The translations under genes and the position numbers were made by a program. From the NCBI GenBank assembly GCA_964392175.1, contig CAYMOJ010000010.1, forward strand, positions 1 to 55,026: a DNA stretch of 55,026 nucleotides. The letters are read 5' to 3'. Origin of the DNA: Firm-04 sp964392175 (GTDB taxonomy: Bacteria > Bacillota > Clostridia > Oscillospirales > Ruminococcaceae). The notes under the pieces were generated by a model. It saw only the letters and a program-made list of their open reading frames with translations. It was not told the DNA's origin and searched no databases. Below, piece after piece: positions 17,298 through 26,879 of the stretch (position 1 is its first letter; every line of letters begins with the position of its first letter).

Positions 17298-18386
17298 TTA
17301 TCCCTCGGCACCGTCCTCCGTCACCTCTTGCAGCGAAAGCTGCATCGCAGTGTTTTCCGGTGGCGGATATCCGAGATGTATGTAAGCAAGTGCGGTTGCA
17401 CATCTGCCTCTTGGCGTACGGGCAAGCATCCCCTGCTGCATCAAAAACGGTTCACAGACATCCTCAAGCGTCACAGCTTCCTCACCCAGCGCAGAAGCCA
17501 GTGTTTCCAATCCTACAGGACCACCGCGATACCCACGAATGATCATATCCAGCATACGACGATCAAGCTTATCCAGACCAAGGTGGTCGATCTCCAGCCG
17601 TTCCAGACCCATGGCGGCGGTATCACGATCAATGACGCCGTTGCCCATCACATCGGCAAAATCGCGCACACGGCGTAGCAATCGGTTTGCGATACGAGGC
17701 GTTCCGCGAGAACGCTTTGCAAGCTCCATCGCACCATCTGCCTCGCAAGGGATATCCATCAGCATCGCACTGCGACGGATAATATCGCAAAGCTGATCCG
17801 GTTCATATAACTCCAGCCGCTGCGTAATGCCAAAACGGTCACGCAGAGGCGGTGTCAGCTGCCCTGCGCGTGTCGTTGCGCCCACGAGGGTAAACGGCTG
17901 TAAATCCACGCGGATACTGCGCGCTGATGGCCCTTTGCCGATCATGATATCCAACACTCTGTCCTCCATGGCAGGGTACAGGATCTCCTCCACTGCACGG
18001 GAAAGGCGGTGAATTTCATCTACAAACAGCACATCTCCTCTGCCAAGATTGGTCAGCAGTGCAGCCAAATCACCGGGTTTTTCGATGGCTGGACCGGATG
18101 TCACGCGCAGATTCACACCCAACTCATAGGCGATAATGCCTGAAAGCGTGGTCTTGCCCAATCCGGGTGGGCCATACAGCAGTACATGATCCAATGGCTC
18201 ACCACGTCGCCTTGCGGCCTCAATATAAACAGCAAGATTTTCTTTGACCTTATTCTGCCCGATATAATCTGCCAGTGTTTTGGGACGCAGCGACAGCTCC
18301 AAGTCCACATCCTGTGAAGTAAATTCGGGACTGCTGACGCGCTCCTCATCAGAAAAATCAAATGCGTTGTCGCCTGTCTGAATCAT
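17298..18386 (-). CDS. ruvB: Holliday junction helicase motor RuvB
   Basis: RuvB is the hexameric AAA+ motor that, with RuvA, drives branch migration of Holliday junctions. The 362-residue protein has the opening LRPKTLADYIGQNKVKENL, Walker A GPPGLGKTTLS, Walker B FVDEIHR, sensor 1 GATTRAG and the C-terminal winged helix (LGEEAVTLEDVCEPFLMQQG). Length is slightly above the usual 335-345 because of N- and C-terminal tails. TTGGAGG precedes the ATG. An SseB-like gene separates it from ruvA. Confidence 0.97.
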   Translation of the reverse strand: MIQTGDNAFDFSDEERVSSPEFTSQDVDLELSLRPKTLADYIGQNKVKENLAVYIEAARRRGEPLDHVLLYGPPGLGKTTLSGIIAYELGVNLRVTSGPAIEKPGDLAALLTNLGRGDVLFVDEIHRLSRAVEEILYPAMEDRVLDIMIGKGPSARSIRVDLQPFTLVGATTRAGQLTPPLRDRFGITQRLELYEPDQLCDIIRRSAMLMDIPCEADGAMELAKRSRGTPRIANRLLRRVRDFADVMGNGVIDRDTAAMGLERLEIDHLGLDKLDRRMLDMIIRGYRGGPVGLETLASALGEEAVTLEDVCEPFLMQQGMLARTPRGRCATALAYIHLGYPPPENTAMQLSLQEVTEDGAEG

Positions 18387-18413
18387 GCTGCCTCCAAGAA
18401 AAGAAATGGGTAA

Positions 18414-19139
18414 TCAGCGTTCAAAATAACGCTTCTTGCGGATGTAAAACGGCTCAATGCCCTCGATCGCCTTCTTCGCGGCAGATTCCTCCAAACTGAG
18501 GAACACCAGGCTGTCACCAGATTTCGTATAGCTCTGCATATACTTGGAAAGTGGGAAGAACAACTTACGGGTATTGCCAATCATATCAAACACAAACAAT
18601 GTCTGAGGACGCTCACAACCACGGATCATATCCAACACATAGCAACTATCCACATTTGCCTGCCTTGCCAGGTAGCGCACCATAGGTCTGGTGAGATGTT
18701 CCACATCTTTCTGGCTGCGGCGATACTCGATGGTTTCCTCCTCCTTCATGGAGATGGCAGGAATGTTCAGATTCTTCGCAACCATCAGAATGCTCTTGAT
18801 CTCTTGCGAAGAAAACTCCTTGCCGTAGGAATTAGGGTTCAACACAGCAGAAGCGGACTGGATCAAATCAAACAGGCGCAGACAGTTCAAGCGATAGCAA
18901 TTGACATAGCGCTTGGCGAACTGCTGCACAGCGCGATAGCTGGTGAAAAACGGGATAAAAATATCACCATCCGGATTTTGGGTCGTAACCAATTCCATAG
19001 AAATACCACCTGCGGTCTGATCCTGCTTGACAGGTTGCTTGCAGATGACATACACATCACTTTTGATCAGTGTCTGTAAAAAAACAGAGCGTTTTTCCGG
19101 TTTGGTTATGGCTTCCTTCAGCAATTCGTCGAGATTCAT
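18414..19139 (-). CDS. SseB-family protein
   Basis: The 241-residue product contains an N-terminal SseB-type domain (residues 1-85: VYVICKQP..., then DGDIFIPFFTSYRAVQQFAK, the typical core strand-helix) and a C-terminal part that resembles SseB_C. SseB was described as enhancing serine sensitivity in E. coli; its molecular function is unclear. The ATG at 19139 follows AAGGAGG by 8 nt and replaces an upstream in-frame start. The gene is inserted between ruvA and ruvB in a leftward run with short gaps, which suggests co-expression with the resolvasome but no demonstrated link. Confidence 0.7.
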   Translation of the reverse strand: MNLDELLKEAITKPEKRSVFLQTLIKSDVYVICKQPVKQDQTAGGISMELVTTQNPDGDIFIPFFTSYRAVQQFAKRYVNCYRLNCLRLFDLIQSASAVLNPNSYGKEFSSQEIKSILMVAKNLNIPAISMKEEETIEYRRSQKDVEHLTRPMVRYLARQANVDSCYVLDMIRGCERPQTLFVFDMIGNTRKLFFPLSKYMQSYTKSGDSLVFLSLEESAAKKAIEGIEPFYIRKKRYFER

Positions 19140-19211
19140 GAGTATGTCCTCCTTGAAAATAATATCATAAAATCGTTTCACGCGATGTATTCTACCGGAT
19201 TCGTAACAGCA

Positions 19212-19817
19212 TCATCCGAGCATCTGCTTCCCAAGCTGCATCAGTGAAAGTCGGATCAACTCGGAAGCAGACAATGCCGGATCCAACGATGAAAGTACGC
19301 CGGCGACCTCGGATTGTCCATATCCCAGCACCATCAATGCCGCCATCGCTTCCTCCACATTGCCACCCACGGGTTGTACGCTGACGGCATCTGCATAGCC
19401 CGCCGCCTGTGCCGTTTTAGAGACTTTATCTTTCAGTTCCAGCACAATGCGCTGAGCAAGCTTTGACCCTACGCCCTTGACTTTTGTAAATACCTTATAA
19501 TCCCCTGCCGCAACCGCCAGAGCAAAACGATCAGGCGAAAGATCAGAGAGAATCGAGAGTGCAACCTTGGAGCCAACACCCGAAACGCTCAACAGCTGCA
19601 AGAAGCAGGTTCTCTCACTTCGCGTAGAAAAGCCATAAAGTGAGATTTCATCCTCACGCACCGTCAAATGCGTTAACAGTGTAGTTTCCTCCCCCACGCT
19701 GCCAACAGTAGCTGCCGTTTGCAGGCTGACTTTGCATCCATAGCCCACGCCACCGCAGGCAACTACAACGAGCGATGGCTCTTTGTACTGCACGATGCCA
19801 CTTAAGCTGTCTATCAT
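19212..19817 (-). CDS. ruvA: Holliday junction branch-migration protein RuvA
   Basis: RuvA binds the four-way junction as a tetramer and recruits RuvB. The protein (201 residues from the ATG at 19817) begins MIDSLSGIV, the usual RuvA opening, has the helix-hairpin-helix pair LLSVSGVGSKVALSIL and FTKVKGVGSKLAQRIV, and ends with the flexible RuvB-binding domain III (EEAMAALMVLGYGQSEV). The ribosome-binding site AAAAGGAG is 13 nt from this ATG; a TTG at 19841 overlapping the site and the end of ruvC is an alternative start. Confidence 0.96.
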   Translation of the reverse strand: MIDSLSGIVQYKEPSLVVVACGGVGYGCKVSLQTAATVGSVGEETTLLTHLTVREDEISLYGFSTRSERTCFLQLLSVSGVGSKVALSILSDLSPDRFALAVAAGDYKVFTKVKGVGSKLAQRIVLELKDKVSKTAQAAGYADAVSVQPVGGNVEEAMAALMVLGYGQSEVAGVLSSLDPALSASELIRLSLMQLGKQMLG

Positions 19818-19837
19818 AACAAAAATGCGACTCCTTT

Positions 19838-20317
19838 TCAATAATCAGGCTGTGCACAGTGACCGTGACAGATTGCCAACGCCAATGCATCGGCTGCGTC
19901 ATCGGGTTTTGGCACCTCATCCAAACGCAAGATACGTCTTGTCATATCCATGACCTGTGCTTTTTCTGCCTTGCCATAGCCCACCACTGCTGATTTCACC
20001 TGCAATGGTGTATATTCGTATACCGGCGTCTGATGCTGCCCGGCAACCAACAGGATCACACCTCTTGCCTCGGCAACCATGATACCGGTGGTTTTATTGG
20101 TATTAAAAAACAGCTTTTCCACAGAAATACACTGGGGCTTGTAATGCTCCAGCAGATAAGTCATATCTTCATAGATGACGCACAGCCTGTCGGAAAAGTC
20201 CGTATGTGCCTCTGTCAGGATTGCGCCGTATTCCACCGTAGAAAACCGCATTCCCTGATAATCGAGAATGCCGAACCCCACCGTTGCATAGCCGGGGTCA
20301 ATGCCCAGAATGCGCAT
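19838..20317 (-). CDS. ruvC: Crossover junction endodeoxyribonuclease RuvC
   Basis: RuvC cuts Holliday junctions symmetrically. The 159-residue RNase H-fold nuclease shows the four acidic residues: D7 in ILGIDPG, E67 in SVEKLFF, and D140 and D143 in DDAADALALAICHGH. Length is standard. It is the first gene of the leftward run behind a TTGAAT-17-TATAAT promoter. Confidence 0.97.
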   Translation of the reverse strand: MRILGIDPGYATVGFGILDYQGMRFSTVEYGAILTEAHTDFSDRLCVIYEDMTYLLEHYKPQCISVEKLFFNTNKTTGIMVAEARGVILLVAGQHQTPVYEYTPLQVKSAVVGYGKAEKAQVMDMTRRILRLDEVPKPDDAADALALAICHGHCAQPDY

Positions 20318-20351
20318 AGATCCTCCTTACCGCATAACATACCTGCGTATC

Positions 20352-20380
20352 ATTATACCATGAAATTCCCATAAATTCAA
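20352..20380 (-). promoter_or_regulatory. Promoter of the ruvC-ruvA run
   Basis: The minus strand shows TTGAAT (20375-20380), 17 bp, TATAAT (20352-20357). The -10 is preceded by TGG (extended). It is the only strong promoter found for the genes down to about 17 kb; no LexA/DinR-type operator is obvious next to it. Confidence 0.75.
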
Positions 20381-20445
20381 GAGGATTTGCACAAAATTTC
20401 TGAAAATCAACGAGTTTTTTCCAAACCTTTATGCGATTTCAGCAT

Positions 20446-21243
20446 CTAATTCGTGCACACCCGGTGCTCTCTACGGTAAACCGTAGGTGTCACACCGTGA
20501 TTCTTCTTGAACTGTCGCATGAAATGCTCTTCGTTATCGTAGCCACACAGCTGCGCAATATGCGAGATGGTATATGCCGTTGCGGTCAACAGCTCACGGG
20601 CACGGTGCATTTTGCAGTTGATCACATCCGCGATACAGGTCATGCCGAAGGTTTCGCGATACACCAGCTGAAAATAGCTGCGGCTCATGTTCACCTCAGA
20701 GCAGAGCATTTCGACGGTCCATTTTTCCTGCGGATTTGCATAGATCTTCTCGCGCAGACGCACCAGTGCCGCATAATGCGGATCTCCACCCTGCATGGTT
20801 GCCGCGCCGGCAGGAGCTGCCGTTTCCGCAATGCGGATAAACAGTGCCTTCAGCAAGCTATCTGTCATGTCGGCACGCTTTGGGTTGCCTGCATAAAATT
20901 CCGCGCAAAGCTGCCGTAGCAATGTACACAGAAAATCCGTATCAGCACAGCGCAGCAGCACATTTTCAGGAATTTGCAAGGAACGGAAGAATTCGATATC
21001 CGTATCAGCATCAAACTCCACCCAGTCATACATGAGCATCTCACGCACCGCCTGAAAATGCAACGGAGCATTTTTGGGCAACACGACTGCATCACCCGGC
21101 TGTGTTGTAACGGTCTCATGCTCCAGCCACAGCTGCATGGGTGTATGGGTCAGCAGCAGTATTCTGCCCCCTATGCCCTTTGGCTGATTACAGATCGTTT
21201 CCATATCCTGTAAGATATGGTATCCCATTGTCAGTACCTGCAT
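20446..21243 (-). CDS. AraC/XylS-family transcriptional regulator
   Basis: The 265-residue protein has an N-terminal cupin-like sensor (about 20-130, with the strand pattern QPGDAVVLPKNAPLHFQ) and a C-terminal pair of helix-turn-helix motifs: WTVEMLCSEVNMSRSYFQLV, then ISHIAQLCGYDNEEHFMRQF, ending with the AraC signature GVTPTVYRR. Such regulators usually sense a sugar or related ligand. GAGGGGG lies 5 nt before the ATG. Its target is not apparent; it lies 30 bp behind parC and may be read from the parE-parC promoter. Confidence 0.9.
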   Translation of the reverse strand: MQVLTMGYHILQDMETICNQPKGIGGRILLLTHTPMQLWLEHETVTTQPGDAVVLPKNAPLHFQAVREMLMYDWVEFDADTDIEFFRSLQIPENVLLRCADTDFLCTLLRQLCAEFYAGNPKRADMTDSLLKALFIRIAETAAPAGAATMQGGDPHYAALVRLREKIYANPQEKWTVEMLCSEVNMSRSYFQLVYRETFGMTCIADVINCKMHRARELLTATAYTISHIAQLCGYDNEEHFMRQFKKNHGVTPTVYRREHRVCTN

Positions 21244-21273
21244 TTGCGCCCCCTCGCACGATGAATCTTCAAA

Positions 21274-23508
21274 TCACAACGTCAATTGCCCTGCAACTTC
21301 CAGATCTTTTGCCATACCGCCTACAGCCGGTATATTCTTCACGATATATTTTTTCAGCTGCTCCAACTGCACATCATTCACAATGGCTGCATACTCTACC
21401 ATCGCTTTGGTTTTCAGCGTCATGACCTGCACACCGATGCTATCACGGGTTGCTTTTGGTAGCAACATTTCACTGCGGAACACCAATGCTCTGCCGTTTG
21501 TAGTACGCAACAGCACCGAAGACTCCTCGGGCAGCATAATGACAGCCACCAGCGGTGATTTATCAGAATAGGCATTGGCAAGCTTCCGGCGATTCGTTTT
21601 CGTTTCGTAGGCGCGCAGCGGCACCTTTGCCACCTTGCCATTTGCATAACAGAACAGCAAAAATCCGCTGTAATCGGTGGTATATACCATAGATACCACG
21701 CTCTCGCCCTCATCAAAGCCGAGCTTCACCGGCACATAATCGCCCAACACGCTGGTCTTGCTATCCTCAAACTGCGCCGCACGGGATTTATACACCTGTG
21801 CTTGATCCGTAAAGAACAGCAGCTCTGTACGATTGGTCGCCTCTGCTTGCTGCGTCAGCACATCGCCTTCTTTTAGCTTATGATCACCGCTCATGCGCAG
21901 ACTCTGGGGGGTAATCTTTTTGAAATATCCGCCTGCGGTCATAAACAAATGCACAGGATAATCGGGGGTATCCTCCACAGGATCCTCCTCCGGTTCATCA
22001 TTTTTATCATAGAACAACGTTTTGCGTGGCTGCCCATATTTTTTCATGACATCCTTTAACTCGTCGATCATGATGGCGCAAATTTTTTTTACATCGCGCA
22101 GGATTTCCTCCATTTCAGCGATTTCAGCAGCCAGTTGTTCGATTTCCTTGGTACGGTTGAGGATATACTCGCGGTTTAAATGGCGCAGCTTGATCTCAGC
22201 CACATACTCCGCTTGTATCTCATCAATGCCAAAGCCGATCATCAAATTGGAAACCACCTCGGCCTCTTCCTCAGTTTCACGAACAATGCGAATCGCTTTA
22301 TCAATATCCAAGAGGATTTTTGCAAGCCCCTGCAACAGATGCATCTTATCCTTCTTCTTGTGCAGATCAAAATACACTCTGCGGCGGATGCATTCGGTAC
22401 GAAATGCTACCCACTCTTCCAGGATCTCACGGATTCCCATCACATGGGGTGTACCCGCAACCAGAATATTGAAATTACAGGATACGGCATCCTGCAAGGG
22501 TGTCATGCGGAATAACTTTTGCATCAGCTTGTCGGGATCGGTATTGCGTTTAAGATCCAGTGTCAGCTTCAGGCCGTTGATATCGCTTTCATCACGCAGA
22601 TAAGAAATCTCTCTGATCTTGCCTGCCTTGATCAGATCTACTGTTTTCTCCATAATGGCTTCCACCGTAGTAGAATATGGAATCTGTGTGATTTCAATAC
22701 AATTCGCCGCTCTATCATAAGAATATTTCGCACGCAGACGCACGCTGCCTCTGCCTGTTTCGTAGATGCGCTGCATTTCGGCTTCATCATACACGAGATA
22801 GGCTCCGGTCGGAAAATCAGGGCCTTTGAGGGTTGAAAGCAGATCATGCTCTGGGTTTTTGATATAAGCAATGGTCGTTTCGCAAACCTCTGCCAGATTA
22901 AACGGGCATACATTGCTTGCCATCGAAACGGCGATACCCACATTGGAGTTGACCAACACCGTTGGAAAGGTGGCAGGCAACAGCGTTGGTTCCACAGTAG
23001 TATTATCGTAGTTGGGTACAAAATCCACTGTTTCCTTGTCAATATCGCGGAACAATTCATTGCTGATAGCTTCGAGCTTGACCTCGGTGTAACGAGGTGC
23101 AGCATATGCCATATCGCGGCTGTACACCTTGCCAAAGTTACCCTTGCTATCCACATAGGGATGCAACAATGATTCATTGCCCCTTGCCAGACGCACCATC
23201 GTTTCGTAGATAGCAGCGTCCCCGTGAGGGTTCAGCCGCATCGTCTGACCCACCACATTGGCAGATTTCGTTCTGGAACCGTTGAGCAATCCCATCTTAT
23301 ACATCGTGTACAAAATTTTGCGATGCGATGGTTTAAAGCCATCGATCTCGGGCAGCGCACGGGAAACAATCGCACTCATAGCATAGGGCATAAAGTTTTT
23401 GCGGAGAGTTTCGGTAATGCGTTCCTCTACCACAAGACCCGCGCCCTCAATATACGCATTGGAGGGATTCGCCGGCTTTGCAGGCAGTTCTCTTTTTTTT
23501 CTTGCCAT
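21274..23508 (-). CDS. parC: DNA topoisomerase IV subunit A (GyrA/ParC family)
   Basis: The 744-residue protein has the breakage-reunion domain with the winged-helix segment LPEIDGFKPSHRKILYTM and the DNA-cleaving tyrosine Y140 in APRYTEV. A coiled-coil gate follows (about 390-460) and a shortened C-terminal beta-propeller with KVPLRAYETKTNRRKL-type blades. A true gyrase GyrA-box is not seen, and pairing with the ParE-type gene favours topoisomerase IV, which decatenates daughter chromosomes. It starts 21 bp behind parE and is co-transcribed. Confidence 0.9.
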   Translation of the reverse strand: MARKKRELPAKPANPSNAYIEGAGLVVEERITETLRKNFMPYAMSAIVSRALPEIDGFKPSHRKILYTMYKMGLLNGSRTKSANVVGQTMRLNPHGDAAIYETMVRLARGNESLLHPYVDSKGNFGKVYSRDMAYAAPRYTEVKLEAISNELFRDIDKETVDFVPNYDNTTVEPTLLPATFPTVLVNSNVGIAVSMASNVCPFNLAEVCETTIAYIKNPEHDLLSTLKGPDFPTGAYLVYDEAEMQRIYETGRGSVRLRAKYSYDRAANCIEITQIPYSTTVEAIMEKTVDLIKAGKIREISYLRDESDINGLKLTLDLKRNTDPDKLMQKLFRMTPLQDAVSCNFNILVAGTPHVMGIREILEEWVAFRTECIRRRVYFDLHKKKDKMHLLQGLAKILLDIDKAIRIVRETEEEAEVVSNLMIGFGIDEIQAEYVAEIKLRHLNREYILNRTKEIEQLAAEIAEMEEILRDVKKICAIMIDELKDVMKKYGQPRKTLFYDKNDEPEEDPVEDTPDYPVHLFMTAGGYFKKITPQSLRMSGDHKLKEGDVLTQQAEATNRTELLFFTDQAQVYKSRAAQFEDSKTSVLGDYVPVKLGFDEGESVVSMVYTTDYSGFLLFCYANGKVAKVPLRAYETKTNRRKLANAYSDKSPLVAVIMLPEESSVLLRTTNGRALVFRSEMLLPKATRDSIGVQVMTLKTKAMVEYAAIVNDVQLEQLKKYIVKNIPAVGGMAKDLEVAGQLTL

Positions 23509-23528
23509 GTTCTATCCTTTCTATACGC

Positions 23529-25517
23529 TTACGAAATATCGGCAAGGTCAAGATAATCGCCGCCGTGTTCTGCAATATAATCTTTTCTGCCCTGTAGATT
23601 ATCGCCCAGTAGCATTTCAAACATCTCTGCAGTGGCAGCGGCATCCTCTGGCGATACCTTAATAATGCGCCTTGTATCGGGATTCATCGTGGTCAGTGCC
23701 ATCATCTCCGCCTCGTTTTCGCCCAAACCCTTAGAACGTTGCAGCGTATATTTCTCGCCCTCAATCATTTTCAGAATTTTAATGCGTTCTTTTTCGTCAT
23801 ATGCGAAATAGGTGCGGTTCTTTGTCGTGATCTCAAACAGCGGCGATTCCGCAATATACACATACCCCTCACGAATCAGCGTGGGCGTCAGACGATACAG
23901 CATGGTGAGGATCAGCGTACGGATATGAAACCCGTCCTCATCGGCATCAGTACAAATTACAATTTTATGCCACCGCAGGTTATCAATATTGAAGGTTGAA
24001 AGTTCCTTATTGCTTTTGGCACTGACCTCCACGCCGCAGCCCAGCACCTTCAACAAATCAGTAATGATTTCACTCTTAAAGATGCGGGTGTAGTCAGCCT
24101 TCAAGCAATTCAGAATCTTGCCACGCACCGGAATGACCGCCTGGAACTCTGCATTTCTCGCCATTTTTACAGAGCCCAATGCAGAATCGCCCTCCACGAT
24201 GTACAGCTCACGTCTACCTGTATCCTTAGAACGGCAATCGACGAACTTTGGCACCATATTGGCAAGATCAATATTACCCGACAGCTTCTTTCTCAGATTC
24301 AGACGAGTACGCTCGGCGTTTTCACGGCTGTGCTTATTCACCAGTACCTGCCCTGCAATTCTTGCAGCATCATCGGGATTTTCAGTAAAATATACCTCTA
24401 ACTGGTGTTTCAAAAACTCTACCATCGCCTCATAGATAAAACGGTTCGTGATCGCCTTTTTCGTTTGGTTCTCATAGGACGCAACGGTAGAGAACGATGA
24501 CGACACCAGTACCAGACAATCTTGCACATCGGCGAAAGTGATCTTATTTTCATTTTTGGTATAGCGATTATTGGCGCGCAAAAATGCATCAATTTGTGCC
24601 ACAAAGGCACGCTTTACGGCATCATCAGGCGTACCACCGTGCTCCAAAAAGCTGGAGTTGTGATAGTACTCCAACTTTTGTACCGTATTGGAAAACGCAA
24701 ACGCCACCGACAGCTTGACTTTATATTCCGGCTTATCCTCCCGATCTCTGCCCTTGCGATCTGCCTGCCAATACTGCACCGTGGTCATCCCCTGATCACC
24801 AAGCATTTCAGCAACATAATCAGAAATGCCGTTTTCATAGCGATACTCGGTCGTTTCAAATCTGCCTTTCTCTACCTCATTGCGATAGACCAACAGCAAA
24901 TTCGGATTCACCACCGCCTGACGGCGCAGCACATCTCTGTACCACGCATCCGTAACCATGATATCGGTAAACACTTCCAGATCCGGCTTCCAACGGGTAC
25001 GTGTACCGGTATGGCGGCGTGAAACAGGCTCCTTTTGCAAGCCACCGATATTCACGCCCTTTTCAAAATGCAATGTATACTTCGTATTGTCGCGCACGAT
25101 CTCCACATCCATATACTCCGAGGCAAACTGTGTGGAGCAAAGACCCAGCCCGTTGAGTCCCAAGGAATAGGCATAGGTATCAGCATCTGCATCATATTTA
25201 CCGCCGGCATACATCTCACAGTAGACCAGCTCCCAGTTATAGCGTTTCTCTGTGCTGTTCCAATCCACGGGGCAGCCTCTGCCAAAGTCCTCTACCTCAA
25301 CAGAGCCGTCTGCATAACGTGTCACAATGATCTGATTGCCAAATCCGGCTCTCGCTTCATCGATGGAATTGGAGATGACCTCAAACACCGAATGTGCACA
25401 GCCATCCAGACCGTCAGAGCCGAAAATAACCCCCGGACGTTTTCTTACTTTATCCGGACCTTTCAGCAATGTAATGCTGTCATTGCCGTACTCCGGCACT
25501 TTGGTTGCCTTTGCCAT
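23529..25517 (-). CDS. parE: DNA topoisomerase IV subunit B (GyrB/ParE family)
   Basis: The ATPase subunit (662 residues from the ATG at 25517, 8 nt behind AAAGGA) has the GHKL ATP site with NSIDEARAG and GRGCPVDW, the glycine-rich lid GLNGLGLCSTQFAS, and a TOPRIM domain with VEGDSALG and CTDADEDGFHIRT. Length is typical of ParE. A start 19 codons further upstream is open, but lacks a ribosome-binding site. parE and parC form a two-gene operon under their own promoter. Confidence 0.91.
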   Translation of the reverse strand: MAKATKVPEYGNDSITLLKGPDKVRKRPGVIFGSDGLDGCAHSVFEVISNSIDEARAGFGNQIIVTRYADGSVEVEDFGRGCPVDWNSTEKRYNWELVYCEMYAGGKYDADADTYAYSLGLNGLGLCSTQFASEYMDVEIVRDNTKYTLHFEKGVNIGGLQKEPVSRRHTGTRTRWKPDLEVFTDIMVTDAWYRDVLRRQAVVNPNLLLVYRNEVEKGRFETTEYRYENGISDYVAEMLGDQGMTTVQYWQADRKGRDREDKPEYKVKLSVAFAFSNTVQKLEYYHNSSFLEHGGTPDDAVKRAFVAQIDAFLRANNRYTKNENKITFADVQDCLVLVSSSFSTVASYENQTKKAITNRFIYEAMVEFLKHQLEVYFTENPDDAARIAGQVLVNKHSRENAERTRLNLRKKLSGNIDLANMVPKFVDCRSKDTGRRELYIVEGDSALGSVKMARNAEFQAVIPVRGKILNCLKADYTRIFKSEIITDLLKVLGCGVEVSAKSNKELSTFNIDNLRWHKIVICTDADEDGFHIRTLILTMLYRLTPTLIREGYVYIAESPLFEITTKNRTYFAYDEKERIKILKMIEGEKYTLQRSKGLGENEAEMMALTTMNPDTRRIIKVSPEDAAATAEMFEMLLGDNLQGRKDYIAEHGGDYLDLADIS

Positions 25518-25576
25518 GAAACACGATCCTTTCTTCCCCCTCATGAGAGCGCAAAGGGGCATTGTATACAGCACAC

Positions 25577-25605
25577 ATTATAACATAATCCACCGAAAAA
25601 AGCAA
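25577..25605 (-). promoter_or_regulatory. Promoter of parE-parC
   Basis: The minus strand shows TTGCTT (25600-25605), 17 bp, TATAAT (25577-25582). Confidence 0.75.
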
Positions 25606-25668
25606 GTGCGCCACGCTCCAAAAAGTGCATCAGAAAACGACCGAATACACGATCTTAGAACAAAATAC

Positions 25669-25697
25669 TTGCTTTTCTACCGGTATTATGCTATAAT
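25669..25697 (+). promoter_or_regulatory. Promoter of the GH25 gene
   Basis: TTGCTT (25669-25674), 17 bp, TATAAT (25692-25697), divergent from the parE promoter about 65 bp away, and with the same -35 hexamer. Confidence 0.75.
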
Positions 25698-25760
25698 GAG
25701 TGTGCATCCATGGTATAATGGATGTTATCACACACCAACCACAACCCATCAAGGAGAATT

Positions 25761-26819
25761 ATGAACCGCAATACCGCAATCAAGATCATCGCAGCTGCCC
25801 TGCCAGCCGTTTTTTTTGCTGCCCTTGCAGGTGGCATGGGGATCGCACTGCTTGCACAACGTAAAACCATCAACAGCTTATCTGCCATGCAGCAGCAATT
25901 CAAAGAACAGGATGCCACTACCACCACTACCACCACCGTGACCTACGAGAGCATTCTGGTTGACCGTTTTTACGAGCGTAGCGGGCAGAAGATCTTGTTG
26001 AAGGACGAAGTATATGGGCAGATCTGGCTACCGGTACTGGAAGATGTCGCGCTTTCCACTCACCCATTGGAACAGCTCAAGGAAGAAAATGGTCGCATGA
26101 TATCCTATGACAGCTACGGCAGCATCAATGCCATGACAGGTATCGATATTTCTGCATACAACGAAGTATACGATTGGGAGGCGGTAAAGGCTGACGGCAT
26201 TGATTTTGTCATGATGCGCGTGGGTTACCGCACCTACGGTGGCGGACAAATCAAGAAGGACACGGCTTTTCAGCAGAATTGCAAGGCTGCCAAGGAAGCA
26301 GGTCTGCTGGTGGGTGCGTACTTCTTCTCGCAAGCAATTACCATAGAAGAAGCCATTGAGGAGGCGATCTTCACTGCACAGCAGCTAGAGGGGCTAAAGC
26401 TGGATTTTCCGGTTGCGTATGACTGGGAGATCATCTACGATGACGACGCACGCACGGACGCCATCGCGGTGGATGTACTGACCGATTGCACCCTTGCTTT
26501 CTGTCAGCATATTGAATCCTTTGGATACCAGCCCATGATCTACCAAAACAAGCGCACTTCCCTGCTAAAGCTGGATCTGCCCCGTATACAGGATTATCCC
26601 TTCTGGCTTGCCGAATACGGTGACGGCCCTACATACATCTACGATTACGATATGTGGCAGTTCACCTGCACCGGCACGGTAGATGGCATCAAAGGCGCGG
26701 TAGATATCAACCTGAGCTTTTATGATTACTCCAAAGAAAATGCGCCCACCATTGTAAAGCCTGCAACACCCTCTACCGAAACCACAGCTGAACCCACCAC
26801 AGACACTACAACTGAATAA
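25761..26819 (+). CDS. Membrane-anchored GH25 muramidase (lysozyme)
   Basis: GH25 enzymes cut the beta-1,4 bond between MurNAc and GlcNAc in peptidoglycan. The 352-residue protein (ATG 4 nt behind AAGGAG) has an N-terminal anchor (about 8-32), a threonine-rich linker with seven consecutive threonines (53-60), and a GH25 barrel starting GIDISAYNEVYDWEAVK (127-143, Asp129) with the catalytic pair D221-x-E223 in VAYDWEI. It ends in a Thr/Pro/Glu-rich tail without a sorting motif. It probably remodels the wall from the outer membrane face. Confidence 0.9.
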   Translation: MNRNTAIKIIAAALPAVFFAALAGGMGIALLAQRKTINSLSAMQQQFKEQDATTTTTTTVTYESILVDRFYERSGQKILLKDEVYGQIWLPVLEDVALSTHPLEQLKEENGRMISYDSYGSINAMTGIDISAYNEVYDWEAVKADGIDFVMMRVGYRTYGGGQIKKDTAFQQNCKAAKEAGLLVGAYFFSQAITIEEAIEEAIFTAQQLEGLKLDFPVAYDWEIIYDDDARTDAIAVDVLTDCTLAFCQHIESFGYQPMIYQNKRTSLLKLDLPRIQDYPFWLAEYGDGPTYIYDYDMWQFTCTGTVDGIKGAVDINLSFYDYSKENAPTIVKPATPSTETTAEPTTDTTTE

Positions 26820-26823
26820 ACGC

Positions 26824-26860
26824 AGAGAGGACGCCCTTTCATAAGGCGCCCTCTTTTTTT
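26824..26860 (+). terminator. Intrinsic terminator after the GH25 gene
   Basis: AGAGGACGCCC pairs imperfectly with GGCGCCCTCT around an 8-nt loop and is followed by seven Ts. It lies between convergent genes; on the minus strand the tail is weak. Confidence 0.85.
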
Positions 26861-26879
26861 GAGATTGCAAATGCAATGC

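Noticed and set aside
20446..21243. AraC-type regulator as controller of the rhamnogalacturonan operon
   Set aside because: It lies about 6 kb away beyond parE, parC and the GH25 gene, which run in separate units; there is no sequence evidence for the link.
25714..25719. Second TATAAT ahead of the GH25 gene
   Set aside because: No -35 hexamer lies at 16-18 bp; the TATAAT at 25692 with TTGCTT at 17 bp is the better promoter.
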